Made by a program: the position numbers and the translations under genes. Shown here piece after piece: positions 7,166-13,872 of a stretch of 21,202 bases of DNA; the stretch's first letter is position 1, and each line of letters starts with the position of its first letter. The DNA comes from HGM13006 sp964514175. GTDB lineage: Bacteria > Bacillota > Clostridia > Oscillospirales > Oscillospiraceae. The stretch is from NCBI GenBank assembly GCA_964514175.1, contig CAZEPQ010000016.1, forward strand, positions 1 to 21,202. The letters run 5' to 3'. The notes under the pieces are model-generated. The model made no database searches. It had not been told where the DNA came from and worked only from the letters and a program-made list of their open reading frames with translations.

Positions 7166-7184
7166 ATAAGAAATCTAAAGATTT
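7156..7184. promoter_or_regulatory. Palindrome over the -10 and inverted repeat at +1: candidate operator
   Basis: ATAGTATACTAT (7156-7167) is a perfect 12-bp palindrome that covers the whole -10 box. AAATC-TAAA-GATTT (7171-7184) follows at the expected transcription start. Position and symmetry suit a dimeric repressor, but A/T-rich palindromes over -10 boxes can arise by chance, and no regulator gene lies next to it. Confidence 0.4.
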
Positions 7185-7203
7185 TTCGCAGGAGGTTTAC
7201 ATA

Positions 7204-8649
7204 ATGGAATATAAACACCTGATCCCTTCCGTCAACCAATGGCTGGCCGGAGAGCGGCAGAACTACATTGACGATCTGATTGAAGCAATCAGCATCCCTT
7301 CTGTGGCAACTCCCGGTGAGGGCGGCTATACCTTCGGCACCGAATGCGCCCGTATGCTGGACTGGATGCTGGAAAAAGGAAAGGCCCTGGGCCTGGAGAC
7401 TGAAAACGACGAATACTACTGCGGCAGCTTGATCTATCGCGGCTCCGGTGACAAGGAGGCCGCCTATGTAGGCCATCTGGACGTGGTTCCCGCTGGCGCC
7501 GGCTGGACCATTACCGAGCCATATAAGGGTGTTTACATTGACGGTCACATTGTGGGCCGTGGCGCCGGAGATAACAAATGCTCCTGCATCGCCCTTTTCT
7601 ATCTGCTCAAGTACCTAAAGGAGCATGACATCAAGCTCAGGCACTCCATCCGTGTACTCTACGGCTGCCAGGAAGAAAGTGGTATGACAGACATGCCCTA
7701 CTTCGTGGAGAAGCATAAGAATCATCTGCCTGAAGTATTCTTCGTTTGCGACTGCCCCTTCCCCATCCATCACGGTGAGATGGGCCGTTTCTCCGGGCAG
7801 ATTTCCACGGATCTCTCCGGCACCAACCTGATTGCCTTTGAGAGTTCCAGCAAAAACGGCGGTGTTCCCGCAGATGCCAGTCTGACCCTCTCAGGCCGCA
7901 CCTTGGTAGATGTGGAAACTGCCCTGGCAGGTAAGGATGTAACCATCACAGGAAACCCAGATGGCACCGTATCCGTCAGCGCCAAGGGCAAATCTGGTCA
8001 TCCCGCTGCCGCCGAACAGGGCGGCGCAGTAAATGCCATCGCAAAGCTCTCCGCCAATGTATCCGGCACAGGAATTCTGGACGAAAAGGCCGACCTGGCG
8101 CTGGCTTTCCTGGCAGAAGCTTTTCAGGATTTCCGGGGCACCGGCTTTGGCGTTGCCTGCACGGACTTCTCCGGCTCTACCCAGGTCCATGCCCGTACCG
8201 CCGCACTGGAAAACGGCGTCCTCACCATCACCATGTTCAGCCGCTATGCCATCACCGTGGATCAGAAATCCATGTTTGAAACCTATGAGCAGGTTTGCAC
8301 CCAGCATGGCTATCAGTTCTCCGTCACCAGCTCCAGCGATGCCTGGTTTGTGCCCCTGGACTGGAAAAACGGTCTTCCTCAGAAGGTCACCAAGATTGCC
8401 ATTGACGTGCTGAATCACCCGGAGATCGATCTGCATCCCATGATCCTTCCCGCCGGAACCTATGCCCCCACTTTGCCCAACTCCCTGGGCTTTGGCCCCG
8501 GCATTTCCCCCGAGATCATCCCCGTACCCAAATACGGCTATGCCCACGGTCCCAACGAGAGCCAGTGTGTGGACGAAATGATCGATGCCATCCGCACCTA
8601 TATCATTACCACCCTGATGATAGACGAACTGCTGCCCGAAGAGGCGTAA
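7204..8649 (+). CDS. M20 family metallopeptidase (dipeptidase/deacylase type)
   Basis: 481 residues. Zinc-site residues of the M20 family are visible: H91 and D93 in GHLDVVPAG, bridging D123 in GRGAGDNKC, the catalytic pair E157-E158 in GCQEESGM, a likely D183 ligand in VCDCPFP, and the last His H448 in YAHGPNE. The lid domain lies about residues 200-320. M20 enzymes hydrolyse dipeptides, N-acyl amino acids or carbamates in the cytosol. The usual DDKG after the bridging Asp reads DNKC here, a mild deviation. There is no signal peptide. The start ATG is set by AGGAGG at 7190-7195; the frame is open for about 190 bases upstream but without a ribosome site and across the promoter. It is monocistronic. 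PepV/Sapep-like dipeptidase is the nearest general description; the substrate is unproven. Confidence 0.9.
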   Translation: MEYKHLIPSVNQWLAGERQNYIDDLIEAISIPSVATPGEGGYTFGTECARMLDWMLEKGKALGLETENDEYYCGSLIYRGSGDKEAAYVGHLDVVPAGAGWTITEPYKGVYIDGHIVGRGAGDNKCSCIALFYLLKYLKEHDIKLRHSIRVLYGCQEESGMTDMPYFVEKHKNHLPEVFFVCDCPFPIHHGEMGRFSGQISTDLSGTNLIAFESSSKNGGVPADASLTLSGRTLVDVETALAGKDVTITGNPDGTVSVSAKGKSGHPAAAEQGGAVNAIAKLSANVSGTGILDEKADLALAFLAEAFQDFRGTGFGVACTDFSGSTQVHARTAALENGVLTITMFSRYAITVDQKSMFETYEQVCTQHGYQFSVTSSSDAWFVPLDWKNGLPQKVTKIAIDVLNHPEIDLHPMILPAGTYAPTLPNSLGFGPGISPEIIPVPKYGYAHGPNESQCVDEMIDAIRTYIITTLMIDELLPEEA

Positions 8650-8754
8650 TCTCACAAAAAGACGCACAATCTGGACTTCGACAGTTCGAATCTCTTTTTC
8701 AGGAAGATACATTCATCGTTAAAATATACGCCAAAAGTGGCTCTCCACAAATTA

Positions 8755-8793
8755 AAGCGGTGCTTCCCGAGTTTCCTCCAGGAAGCACCGCTT
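8755..8793 (-). terminator. Terminator of the minus-strand deacylase operon
   Basis: A perfect 13-bp stem (8755-8767 with 8781-8793; AAGCGGTGCTTCC and its complement) closes a 13-base loop. On the minus strand it is followed by TAATTTG, giving a short T-rich tail, 41 bases after the deacylase stop. It may also stop transcription from the M20 gene, although the plus-strand tail is T-poor. Confidence 0.7.
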
Positions 8794-8834
8794 CTATTGA
8801 TTCGATTTGCATCTGGTGAAGCAGCCCTAATTTG

Positions 8835-10190
8835 TTATCTGCTGCGATAAAGGGGCTTTCCCAGGGTGCTGTCGATGATCCTGCCATGATCGCAGGCAAC
8901 ACAGCCGTCCAGTATCACATAGTCGATGCCCTCCGGGGCAAGAGAAGGCTCCTGGAAGGTGGCGCAATCCCGAATATTCTCCGGGTCAAAAATGACGATA
9001 TCACCGTCGCTGCCAATGGAAAGGTTGCCTTTGCAATCCAGATGAAGCCGCTTTGCGGGCATGGCAGTCATTTTTTCCACCGCCTGATAGAGGGAAAGGA
9101 CGCCGGTCTTCACATACTGGTGAATGAGCCGCGGGAAGGTTCCGGCGGCTCTGGGATGGCCTGCGCCACCCTCGGTAATTCCGTCGCTGGCCAGCATCAC
9201 CGCCGGGTGGGCCATGGCCATTTCCACATCCTCGGGTGCCATCACATGGGCCACGGTCAGGGTGCCGGGGGCCTCCCGTCTCAGCTCATGAAACATTTCT
9301 TCGGTGCAGTGCTGTCCGGCATATTTGCCGCCGCAAAGGATAATAGCGTCATAGCCGCAGCGGTAGCGCTCCATAAAGCCGGGGTCATAGGTGGTGGCTC
9401 CGATGCTGGTGGAAAAGGCGTTGTAGGGATAGCAGTCCGCCATGACATCAAGCCCACGGACCCGGGCCTCATCCAGCATAGCCAGAACATGAGCCATCTG
9501 TCCGTAGCCACCCATGGAACCGATGTGACTCACCTGACAGGGAAGATCGTATTCCCAGCCCATTTCCAAAAACTCCTGAATGGAAGAGAAAATATAGTCC
9601 GCATCGTCCCGAACGTGGGCAGCAATCAGCAGCTTTTCTTCCCGGCAGAGCTTTGCGGTGCCCATCAGTTCCTCCCGGTTGATGCCTGGAACGTAACGGA
9701 TGCCGTAGGAAATGCCGAAACAGCCGTCCTCCAGCCATTTTTCCAAAACCTCCGCCACCTTGCTGATCTGCTCTGTGGTGAGGGAAGCGTATTTGTCGGT
9801 AAATCCGGCCTGCCGTCGGGCAGAACTGTGGCCTGCCAGCAGGGCCAGGTTTACAGGCATTTTCCCGGAAACCGCCCCAAAGTACTCCGTGGGGGGCAGC
9901 TCGTTGTCGCCGCAGTTGCCGCCCAGAACTGTGGTTACGCCCATCCGAAGCATGGAGCCAAAGATGGAGGACTCCATATCATTTAGGTCGCACACAGGGG
10001 CCTCGTGCATGTGGATATCCAAAAAACCGGGAGTCACCACCCGGTTTGCGGCATCAATGACCGCAAAATCTCCCTGTGGGATTTCCCGGGTCAGCTCCGC
10101 AATCTTCCCATCCCGTACCACCACATTCAAATAACTGTCGATATGATTGGCCGGGTCAATGACCCGGCCATTTTTGATTAACAGATCCAA
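8835..10190 (-). CDS. N-acyl-D-amino-acid deacylase family amidohydrolase
   Basis: 451 residues of the amidohydrolase superfamily. D-aminoacylase hallmarks are in order: KNGRVIDPAN, metal ligands H60 and H62 in DIHMHEA, C93 in GGNCG, H192 in HVRDD, H222 in VSHIGS, ADCYPYNAFST, catalytic D336 in SDG, and GHPRAAGTFPR. These enzymes cut N-acyl-D-amino acids, and relatives act on D-glutamate derivatives or dihydropyrimidine-like rings; the acyl group and amino acid are not predictable. The start codon is TTG: the conserved N-terminus begins there, GGAG lies 9 bases upstream, and the TTG follows directly on the TGA of the preceding gene (TGATTG). Translation is thus probably by termination-reinitiation. 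It is the last gene of a three-gene minus-strand operon. It is somewhat shorter than the usual 480-530 residues. Confidence 0.9.
   Translation of the reverse strand: MDLLIKNGRVIDPANHIDSYLNVVVRDGKIAELTREIPQGDFAVIDAANRVVTPGFLDIHMHEAPVCDLNDMESSIFGSMLRMGVTTVLGGNCGDNELPPTEYFGAVSGKMPVNLALLAGHSSARRQAGFTDKYASLTTEQISKVAEVLEKWLEDGCFGISYGIRYVPGINREELMGTAKLCREEKLLIAAHVRDDADYIFSSIQEFLEMGWEYDLPCQVSHIGSMGGYGQMAHVLAMLDEARVRGLDVMADCYPYNAFSTSIGATTYDPGFMERYRCGYDAIILCGGKYAGQHCTEEMFHELRREAPGTLTVAHVMAPEDVEMAMAHPAVMLASDGITEGGAGHPRAAGTFPRLIHQYVKTGVLSLYQAVEKMTAMPAKRLHLDCKGNLSIGSDGDIVIFDPENIRDCATFQEPSLAPEGIDYVILDGCVACDHGRIIDSTLGKPLYRSR
10148..10175 (+). terminator. Antisense terminator-shaped hairpin inside the deacylase 5' end
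   Basis: TGGCCGGGTC (10148-10157), loop AAT, GACCCGGCCA (10161-10170), then TTTTT on the plus strand: a perfect 10-bp stem with T-run. It lies in codons 7-15 of the minus-strand deacylase, in the part encoding NGRVIDPAN, so coding constraint alone may produce it. No plus-strand transcript is apparent upstream. Confidence 0.3.
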
Positions 10191-11426
10191 TCAGTTCATC
10201 TCCAAAATGGTGGCGCTGCGAAGCAGGGCATATGCCTTGGCGTTGGTGATCTCAGCCTTGATCTCCTCCTCGGCGGCTTCGCCCATGTAGACCTTCAGAC
10301 GGGGCACGTCAATGCCGTACTGCTGGGCCATCTGCTCCCACTGCTTTTCTACCTCTTCCTGGGTGACGGTGATCTTCTCTTCCTCGGCAATGGCGGAAAG
10401 CACCAGACGCAGCATAATACGGCGGGTAGCCAGAGGACGCATCTCTGCGAGCATTTCCTCGGTGGTCTTGCCGGTGCGCTGCTGGAAAGTGTCAAGATCC
10501 ATGCCCTGCTGACCGATCTCAGCAACGAACTGATTCATCACAATGCTGACCTCGCTGTCCACCATGGCGCTGGGAATTTCCACCTCGGCCTCTTCCAGAA
10601 TGCGGCCCAGAACCTCGTCCTCGATCTGCTGGTCTGCCATGGCCTTCTTCTGCTGCTGAACCTGCTGGCGGATCTCAGCCTCCTGCTCCGCGGAGAGAGG
10701 CTGGATGTCCATAGCCTCCACCTTCTTCACCTTGCAGCGGAATACGGTGGGCTTGCCTGCCAGGTTGGGGGCGTGATAATTCTCGGGGAAGGTGACGTTT
10801 ACCATCACATTGTCCCCTGCGGAAGCGCCCACAAGCTGCTCCTCAAAGCCGGGGATGAAGGAACCGGAGCCCAGAGTCAGGGGATAGTCATTGCCCTGAC
10901 CGCCGTCAAAGGGAACGCCGTCCAGATAGCCGGTAAAGTCGATGGTTGCAATGTCGCCCAGCTCAGCGGGACGGTCCACGGTGGTGGGAATGGCGTTCTG
11001 CTGTGCGGCATGCTGCATGGCGGAGGCATATTCCTCCTCGGTGGGCTCCACCACAGGCATCTTCACATGGATACCCTTGTACTGGCCCAGCTTGATTTCG
11101 GGACGGAGGGCAAACTCCATCTGGTATTCCACGCCCTCGGTCTCGGAGGCCTGGATCACAGAGATCACAGGCTCGGAGGCGATGGTGAGGCCGGAGGCCT
11201 TCAAAGCCTCGGCATACAGATCAGAGAACACATCCTGGACGGCCTGACGATAGATGTCGGCACAGTCGGCAGAGGTGGTAACTTCACTGCGGGGAACGTC
11301 AAAATCCTTGTGATTCTTGGCGAAGACGTTGTAAGCCTCATCCAGAGCCTTTGTAAGAACTTCGCCGGGGACGGTGATTTTCAGGATGGCCATGCCCTTT
11401 TCCTGAGACAAAACGCTAACATTCAT
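10191..11426 (-). CDS. Trigger-factor-like peptidyl-prolyl isomerase lacking the ribosome-docking motif
   Basis: 411 residues with the whole trigger-factor layout: N-terminal domain (1-120), FKBP-type isomerase domain (about 157-237, with FIPGFEEQLVG at 190-200 and VTFPENY), and a helical C-terminal chaperone domain. Trigger factor binds near the ribosomal exit tunnel through a GFRxGK loop at residues about 43-48. Here the aligned stretch reads NHKDFDVPRSEVTTS (38-52), with no GFR and no GK. Ribosome docking is therefore unlikely; it may be a cytosolic chaperone or isomerase for particular clients (inference). It is slightly shorter than the usual 430-450 residues. It lies between a hydroxyacid dehydrogenase (14-base gap) and a deacylase (no gap), unlike the usual tig-clpP-clpX context, so it is probably a paralogue. 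The start ATG is preceded by AAGGAGTAGCTTACT. Confidence 0.88.
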   Translation of the reverse strand: MNVSVLSQEKGMAILKITVPGEVLTKALDEAYNVFAKNHKDFDVPRSEVTTSADCADIYRQAVQDVFSDLYAEALKASGLTIASEPVISVIQASETEGVEYQMEFALRPEIKLGQYKGIHVKMPVVEPTEEEYASAMQHAAQQNAIPTTVDRPAELGDIATIDFTGYLDGVPFDGGQGNDYPLTLGSGSFIPGFEEQLVGASAGDNVMVNVTFPENYHAPNLAGKPTVFRCKVKKVEAMDIQPLSAEQEAEIRQQVQQQKKAMADQQIEDEVLGRILEEAEVEIPSAMVDSEVSIVMNQFVAEIGQQGMDLDTFQQRTGKTTEEMLAEMRPLATRRIMLRLVLSAIAEEEKITVTQEEVEKQWEQMAQQYGIDVPRLKVYMGEAAEEEIKAEITNAKAYALLRSATILEMN

Positions 11427-11440
11427 AGTAAGCTACTCCT

Positions 11441-12400
11441 TTAATATCCTTTATTTCTGTCCACCACATTCTGAAGGGGTTTTCCTTCAAAATAGCGGCT
11501 GAGATTGTCCATAAATATGCTGAAAATCAGCTCGGTGTTTTCCGGGTCCAGGTCCGAACCGGAAATGTGGGGGGTTATGATGACATTTTCCATGTCCCAC
11601 AGGGGGCAGTCCGGGGGCATAGGCTCTTCCTCCGCCACATCCAGCATGGCGCCGGAGAGATGTCCCTGCTGCAGCGCCCGGATCAGTGCCTGCTGATCCA
11701 CCGTTTTGCCGCGGCCCACGTTTAGGAAGATGGAATCGGGTTTCATGGCGGCAAAAAAGGCTTCATCCAGCAGCTTTTCCGTTTCTCTTGTCAGCGGGAG
11801 GCAGGCTGCCACCACATCGGCCCCAGAAACAGCCCGGTGAAGCTGGGAAATGGGGAATATCTCATCAAAGGGACCTTCGCCCGGTCCGCCGCTGCGGTTG
11901 ACACCGGTGACGGATGCGCCCATGGCCTTGAGGAAGCGGCAGAAGGTGCCGCCCAGATTGCCGGTGCCCAAAACGGTCACGGAAGCATTTCGCAGAAACC
12001 GGAGATCTCCCGTGCGCTGCCAGATCTTTTCCCGCTGCTGGCGGGCATAGACCGGCATATTGCGAAGGAGCATCAAGGTGCCCATAATAAGCTGCTCCGC
12101 AATGGCAGTGCCGAAGGCACCGGAGGAATTGGTCAGGGTAAATTCCTGTCCGTCATAGAGGTCGTCGGACACATACCGGTCCGCTCCCGCGGAGGGAAGA
12201 TGAAGCCATTTCAGTTCCCGGGCGTTTTGCAGCAGCCGCTTTGGGAAATAGCCCACCAAAATGGCACAATCCCGGACGGCATCTGTCGGGGCATCCGATG
12301 GGATGCGGCGGAATTCGTAGTCCTTTTCTTTGGCAAGAGCTTCAATGGTCTGCAATTGCGCGGGAGAAAAGGGGGTGTTCATGGCCCCGATGACATTCAT
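11441..12400 (-). CDS. D-isomer-specific 2-hydroxyacid dehydrogenase
   Basis: 319 residues. The NAD(P)-binding site GTGNLG is at 145-150. The catalytic triad of the family is visible: R230 in NVGRG, E259 in AEEEP, H278 in TPHISG. These enzymes interconvert 2-oxo acids and D-2-hydroxy acids. A substrate-binding SGA...AEQ stretch (93-103) is also typical. In the N-terminal domain PSAGAD replaces the S-x-G-x-D pattern closely. The exact acid is unknown; the pairing with a D-amino-acid deacylase in the same operon hints at turnover of D-amino-acid-derived 2-oxo acids (inference). The start is preceded by AGAGG 8 bases upstream. It is the first gene of a minus-strand operon with promoter at 12459-12487. 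Confidence 0.9.
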   Translation of the reverse strand: MNVIGAMNTPFSPAQLQTIEALAKEKDYEFRRIPSDAPTDAVRDCAILVGYFPKRLLQNARELKWLHLPSAGADRYVSDDLYDGQEFTLTNSSGAFGTAIAEQLIMGTLMLLRNMPVYARQQREKIWQRTGDLRFLRNASVTVLGTGNLGGTFCRFLKAMGASVTGVNRSGGPGEGPFDEIFPISQLHRAVSGADVVAACLPLTRETEKLLDEAFFAAMKPDSIFLNVGRGKTVDQQALIRALQQGHLSGAMLDVAEEEPMPPDCPLWDMENVIITPHISGSDLDPENTELIFSIFMDNLSRYFEGKPLQNVVDRNKGY

Positions 12401-12458
12401 ACGCGTCGCCTCTTTGGGAAAAAATAATCAAAACAGCGGCGAAAAACCGCCAAGGTTA

Positions 12459-12487
12459 ACTATAGCAGATAATTTTGATAAACTCAA
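12459..12487 (-). promoter_or_regulatory. Promoter of the dehydrogenase / trigger-factor-like / deacylase operon
   Basis: On the minus strand TTGAGT (12487-12482), a 17-bp spacer, TATAGT (12464-12459). The -35 matches 4 of 6, the -10 matches 5 of 6. The leader of about 55 bases contains a small GGCG/CGCC hairpin followed by T-rich sequence. Confidence 0.6.
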
Positions 12488-12496
12488 CGATTCTGT

Positions 12497-12525
12497 TTGA
12501 AAAACATGAAAAACTGCGCTATACT
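12497..12525 (+). promoter_or_regulatory. Promoter of the threonine/serine exporter operon
   Basis: TTGAAA (12497-12502), 17-bp spacer, TATACT (12520-12525). Each box matches 5 of 6 bases. The -35 starts only 9 bases from the -35 of the divergent minus-strand promoter, so the two promoters are back to back and may compete or share a regulator. Confidence 0.7.
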
Positions 12526-12560
12526 TGGGAAGAAAAAGGAAGCGGAGAGGGGAGAAACCT

Positions 12561-13316
12561 ATGATAGAACGTCAGGAGGCAGAGCAAATTCTGACCTACG
12601 CTATGAACCTGGGAGAACGGATGCTGATCCGGGGCGCCGAGGTGGGACGTGTTGAGGACACACTGACCCGCATTTTGAAGGCCAAGGGTGCTGGACGGGT
12701 GGACGTTATGACCATCACCACCAGCATCATCGTGACGGCCCATTTTGACTGCGGCGCCATCAGCCAGACCCGCAGAATCAGCGGAACAAGCTATGACATG
12801 ACGGCTCTGACCCGTCTCAACGATCTCAGTCGCCATATTTGCAGCGGAGAAGTGCCACTGGAGGAGATCGACCCTCGCATTCGGGAAATTGCGGCAGCAA
12901 AGACCTACACCAGACCGGTTCAGGTACTGCTGTACGGCTCTGCCAGCTTCGTGTTTGCCCTGTTCTTCGGCGGCTCCTTCCTGGATGCGGTACTGTCCTT
13001 CCTGGTGGGTATGCTGATTCGCGGCATGCTGTGGCTGTTTTCTTCTCTGCGGGTGCCCGGATTGGCGACTACCCTGCTGTGTGCCGTCATCGGCGGCCTG
13101 CTTGCCCAGGGAATGGGCTGGGTGGGCCTGCCCTGTTCCCCGGATATGATCTCCATTGGCAACATTATGCTGCTGGTGCCCGGCGTTGGACTGACTAACT
13201 CCATACGGGACATGTTCACCGGAGATACCATTTCCGGCCTGCTTCGGTTTTCGGAATGTCTGCTGACGGCCCTGGCCTTGGCCTGCGGCTTTGCGCTGCC
13301 CAGTCTGCTGGGCTGA
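12561..13316 (+). CDS. Threonine/serine exporter family protein, large ThrE-type subunit
   Basis: 251 residues of the ThrE_1 (DUF1212) family. The N-terminal cytosolic domain runs to about residue 118 and includes RGAEVGRVEDTL and a conserved SIIVTAHF stretch. Five membrane spans follow (about 119-137, 140-160, 165-185, 196-215, 230-250). The family motif GNIMLLVPGVGLTNSIRD with a following GDTISGLLR is present at 200-229. Characterised ThrE exports threonine and serine by proton antiport and is one long chain in Corynebacterium; here the two halves are separate genes, as is common in Clostridia. The ATG at 12561 is chosen because AGGGGAG lies just before it. A TTG at 12525 in the same frame coincides with the promoter -10. 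The partner gene follows after 15 bases. Confidence 0.9.
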   Translation: MIERQEAEQILTYAMNLGERMLIRGAEVGRVEDTLTRILKAKGAGRVDVMTITTSIIVTAHFDCGAISQTRRISGTSYDMTALTRLNDLSRHICSGEVPLEEIDPRIREIAAAKTYTRPVQVLLYGSASFVFALFFGGSFLDAVLSFLVGMLIRGMLWLFSSLRVPGLATTLLCAVIGGLLAQGMGWVGLPCSPDMISIGNIMLLVPGVGLTNSIRDMFTGDTISGLLRFSECLLTALALACGFALPSLLG

Positions 13317-13331
13317 GAAGGAGGGAAAACA

Positions 13332-13790
13332 ATGCCGACCTGGCTTATACAGCTCATCACCGCCACTTTGGGCGCCTTTGTGTTTTCTCTGGTCTTCAAT
13401 GTGCGGGGGAAAATGGTCTTTTTCGCCACCCTGGGCGGTATGCTGGCCTGGGGCAGCTATCTGCTGCTGAAGCACTGCGGGATGACCCCTGCTGCCGCCT
13501 ATCTCATTGTCAGCATTATCATTACGGTCTATGCCGAAATCAACGCCCGGATCCACAAGGCGCCCGCCACGGTGTTTCTGGTGTGCGCCATTATCCCGCT
13601 GGTTCCTGGCAGCCGCCTCTATGCCACCATGGTTTATGCGGTGCATCAGGACTGGGAGGGCTTTATGAACAAGGGGCTGGAGACCCTGCTGCTGGCCATC
13701 GCCATTGCGGGCGGCATTATCATCGTCTCCACCATCATGCATGCCATGCATGCCGCCAGAGAAATGCGGCATCCGCATAAACAGGGCTGA
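13332..13790 (+). CDS. Threonine/serine exporter family protein, small ThrE_2-type subunit
   Basis: 152 residues, nearly all membrane: about five hydrophobic spans (4-22, 27-46, 52-70, 78-98, 115-138), ending in a His/Arg-rich cytosolic tail. FNVRGK near 23-28 and the central IPLVPGSRLY motif are typical of ThrE_2 (DUF3815) proteins. It completes the ThrE architecture with the upstream gene and should form the inner-membrane exporter with it. AAGGAGGG lies 6 bases before the ATG. It ends 7 bases before a strong terminator. Export of threonine or serine is family knowledge; the substrate here is untested. Confidence 0.9.
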   Translation: MPTWLIQLITATLGAFVFSLVFNVRGKMVFFATLGGMLAWGSYLLLKHCGMTPAAAYLIVSIIITVYAEINARIHKAPATVFLVCAIIPLVPGSRLYATMVYAVHQDWEGFMNKGLETLLLAIAIAGGIIIVSTIMHAMHAAREMRHPHKQG

Positions 13791-13797
13791 ACCATAT

Positions 13798-13849
13798 AAA
13801 AACCGAGCTGAGATATCCTGACTTTCATCAGGGTCTCAGCTCGGTTTTT
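13798..13849. terminator. Strong bidirectional intrinsic terminator
   Basis: A perfect 16-bp stem (13798-13813 with 13834-13849) starts with AAAAA and ends with TTTTT, and a second 5-bp hairpin CCTGA/TCAGG (13817-13821, 13828-13832) stacks inside. It separates the converging exporter operon (+) and MATE gene (-) and can stop both. Confidence 0.92.
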
Positions 13850-13872
13850 CTATACGAAATTATTCCTGGCAG

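Noticed and set aside
8660..8700. TTCGAAT stretch after the M20 gene, resembling a tRNA T-loop or an attachment-site remnant
   Set aside because: The flanks do not form a T-stem or acceptor stem, and there is no integrase or direct repeat nearby.
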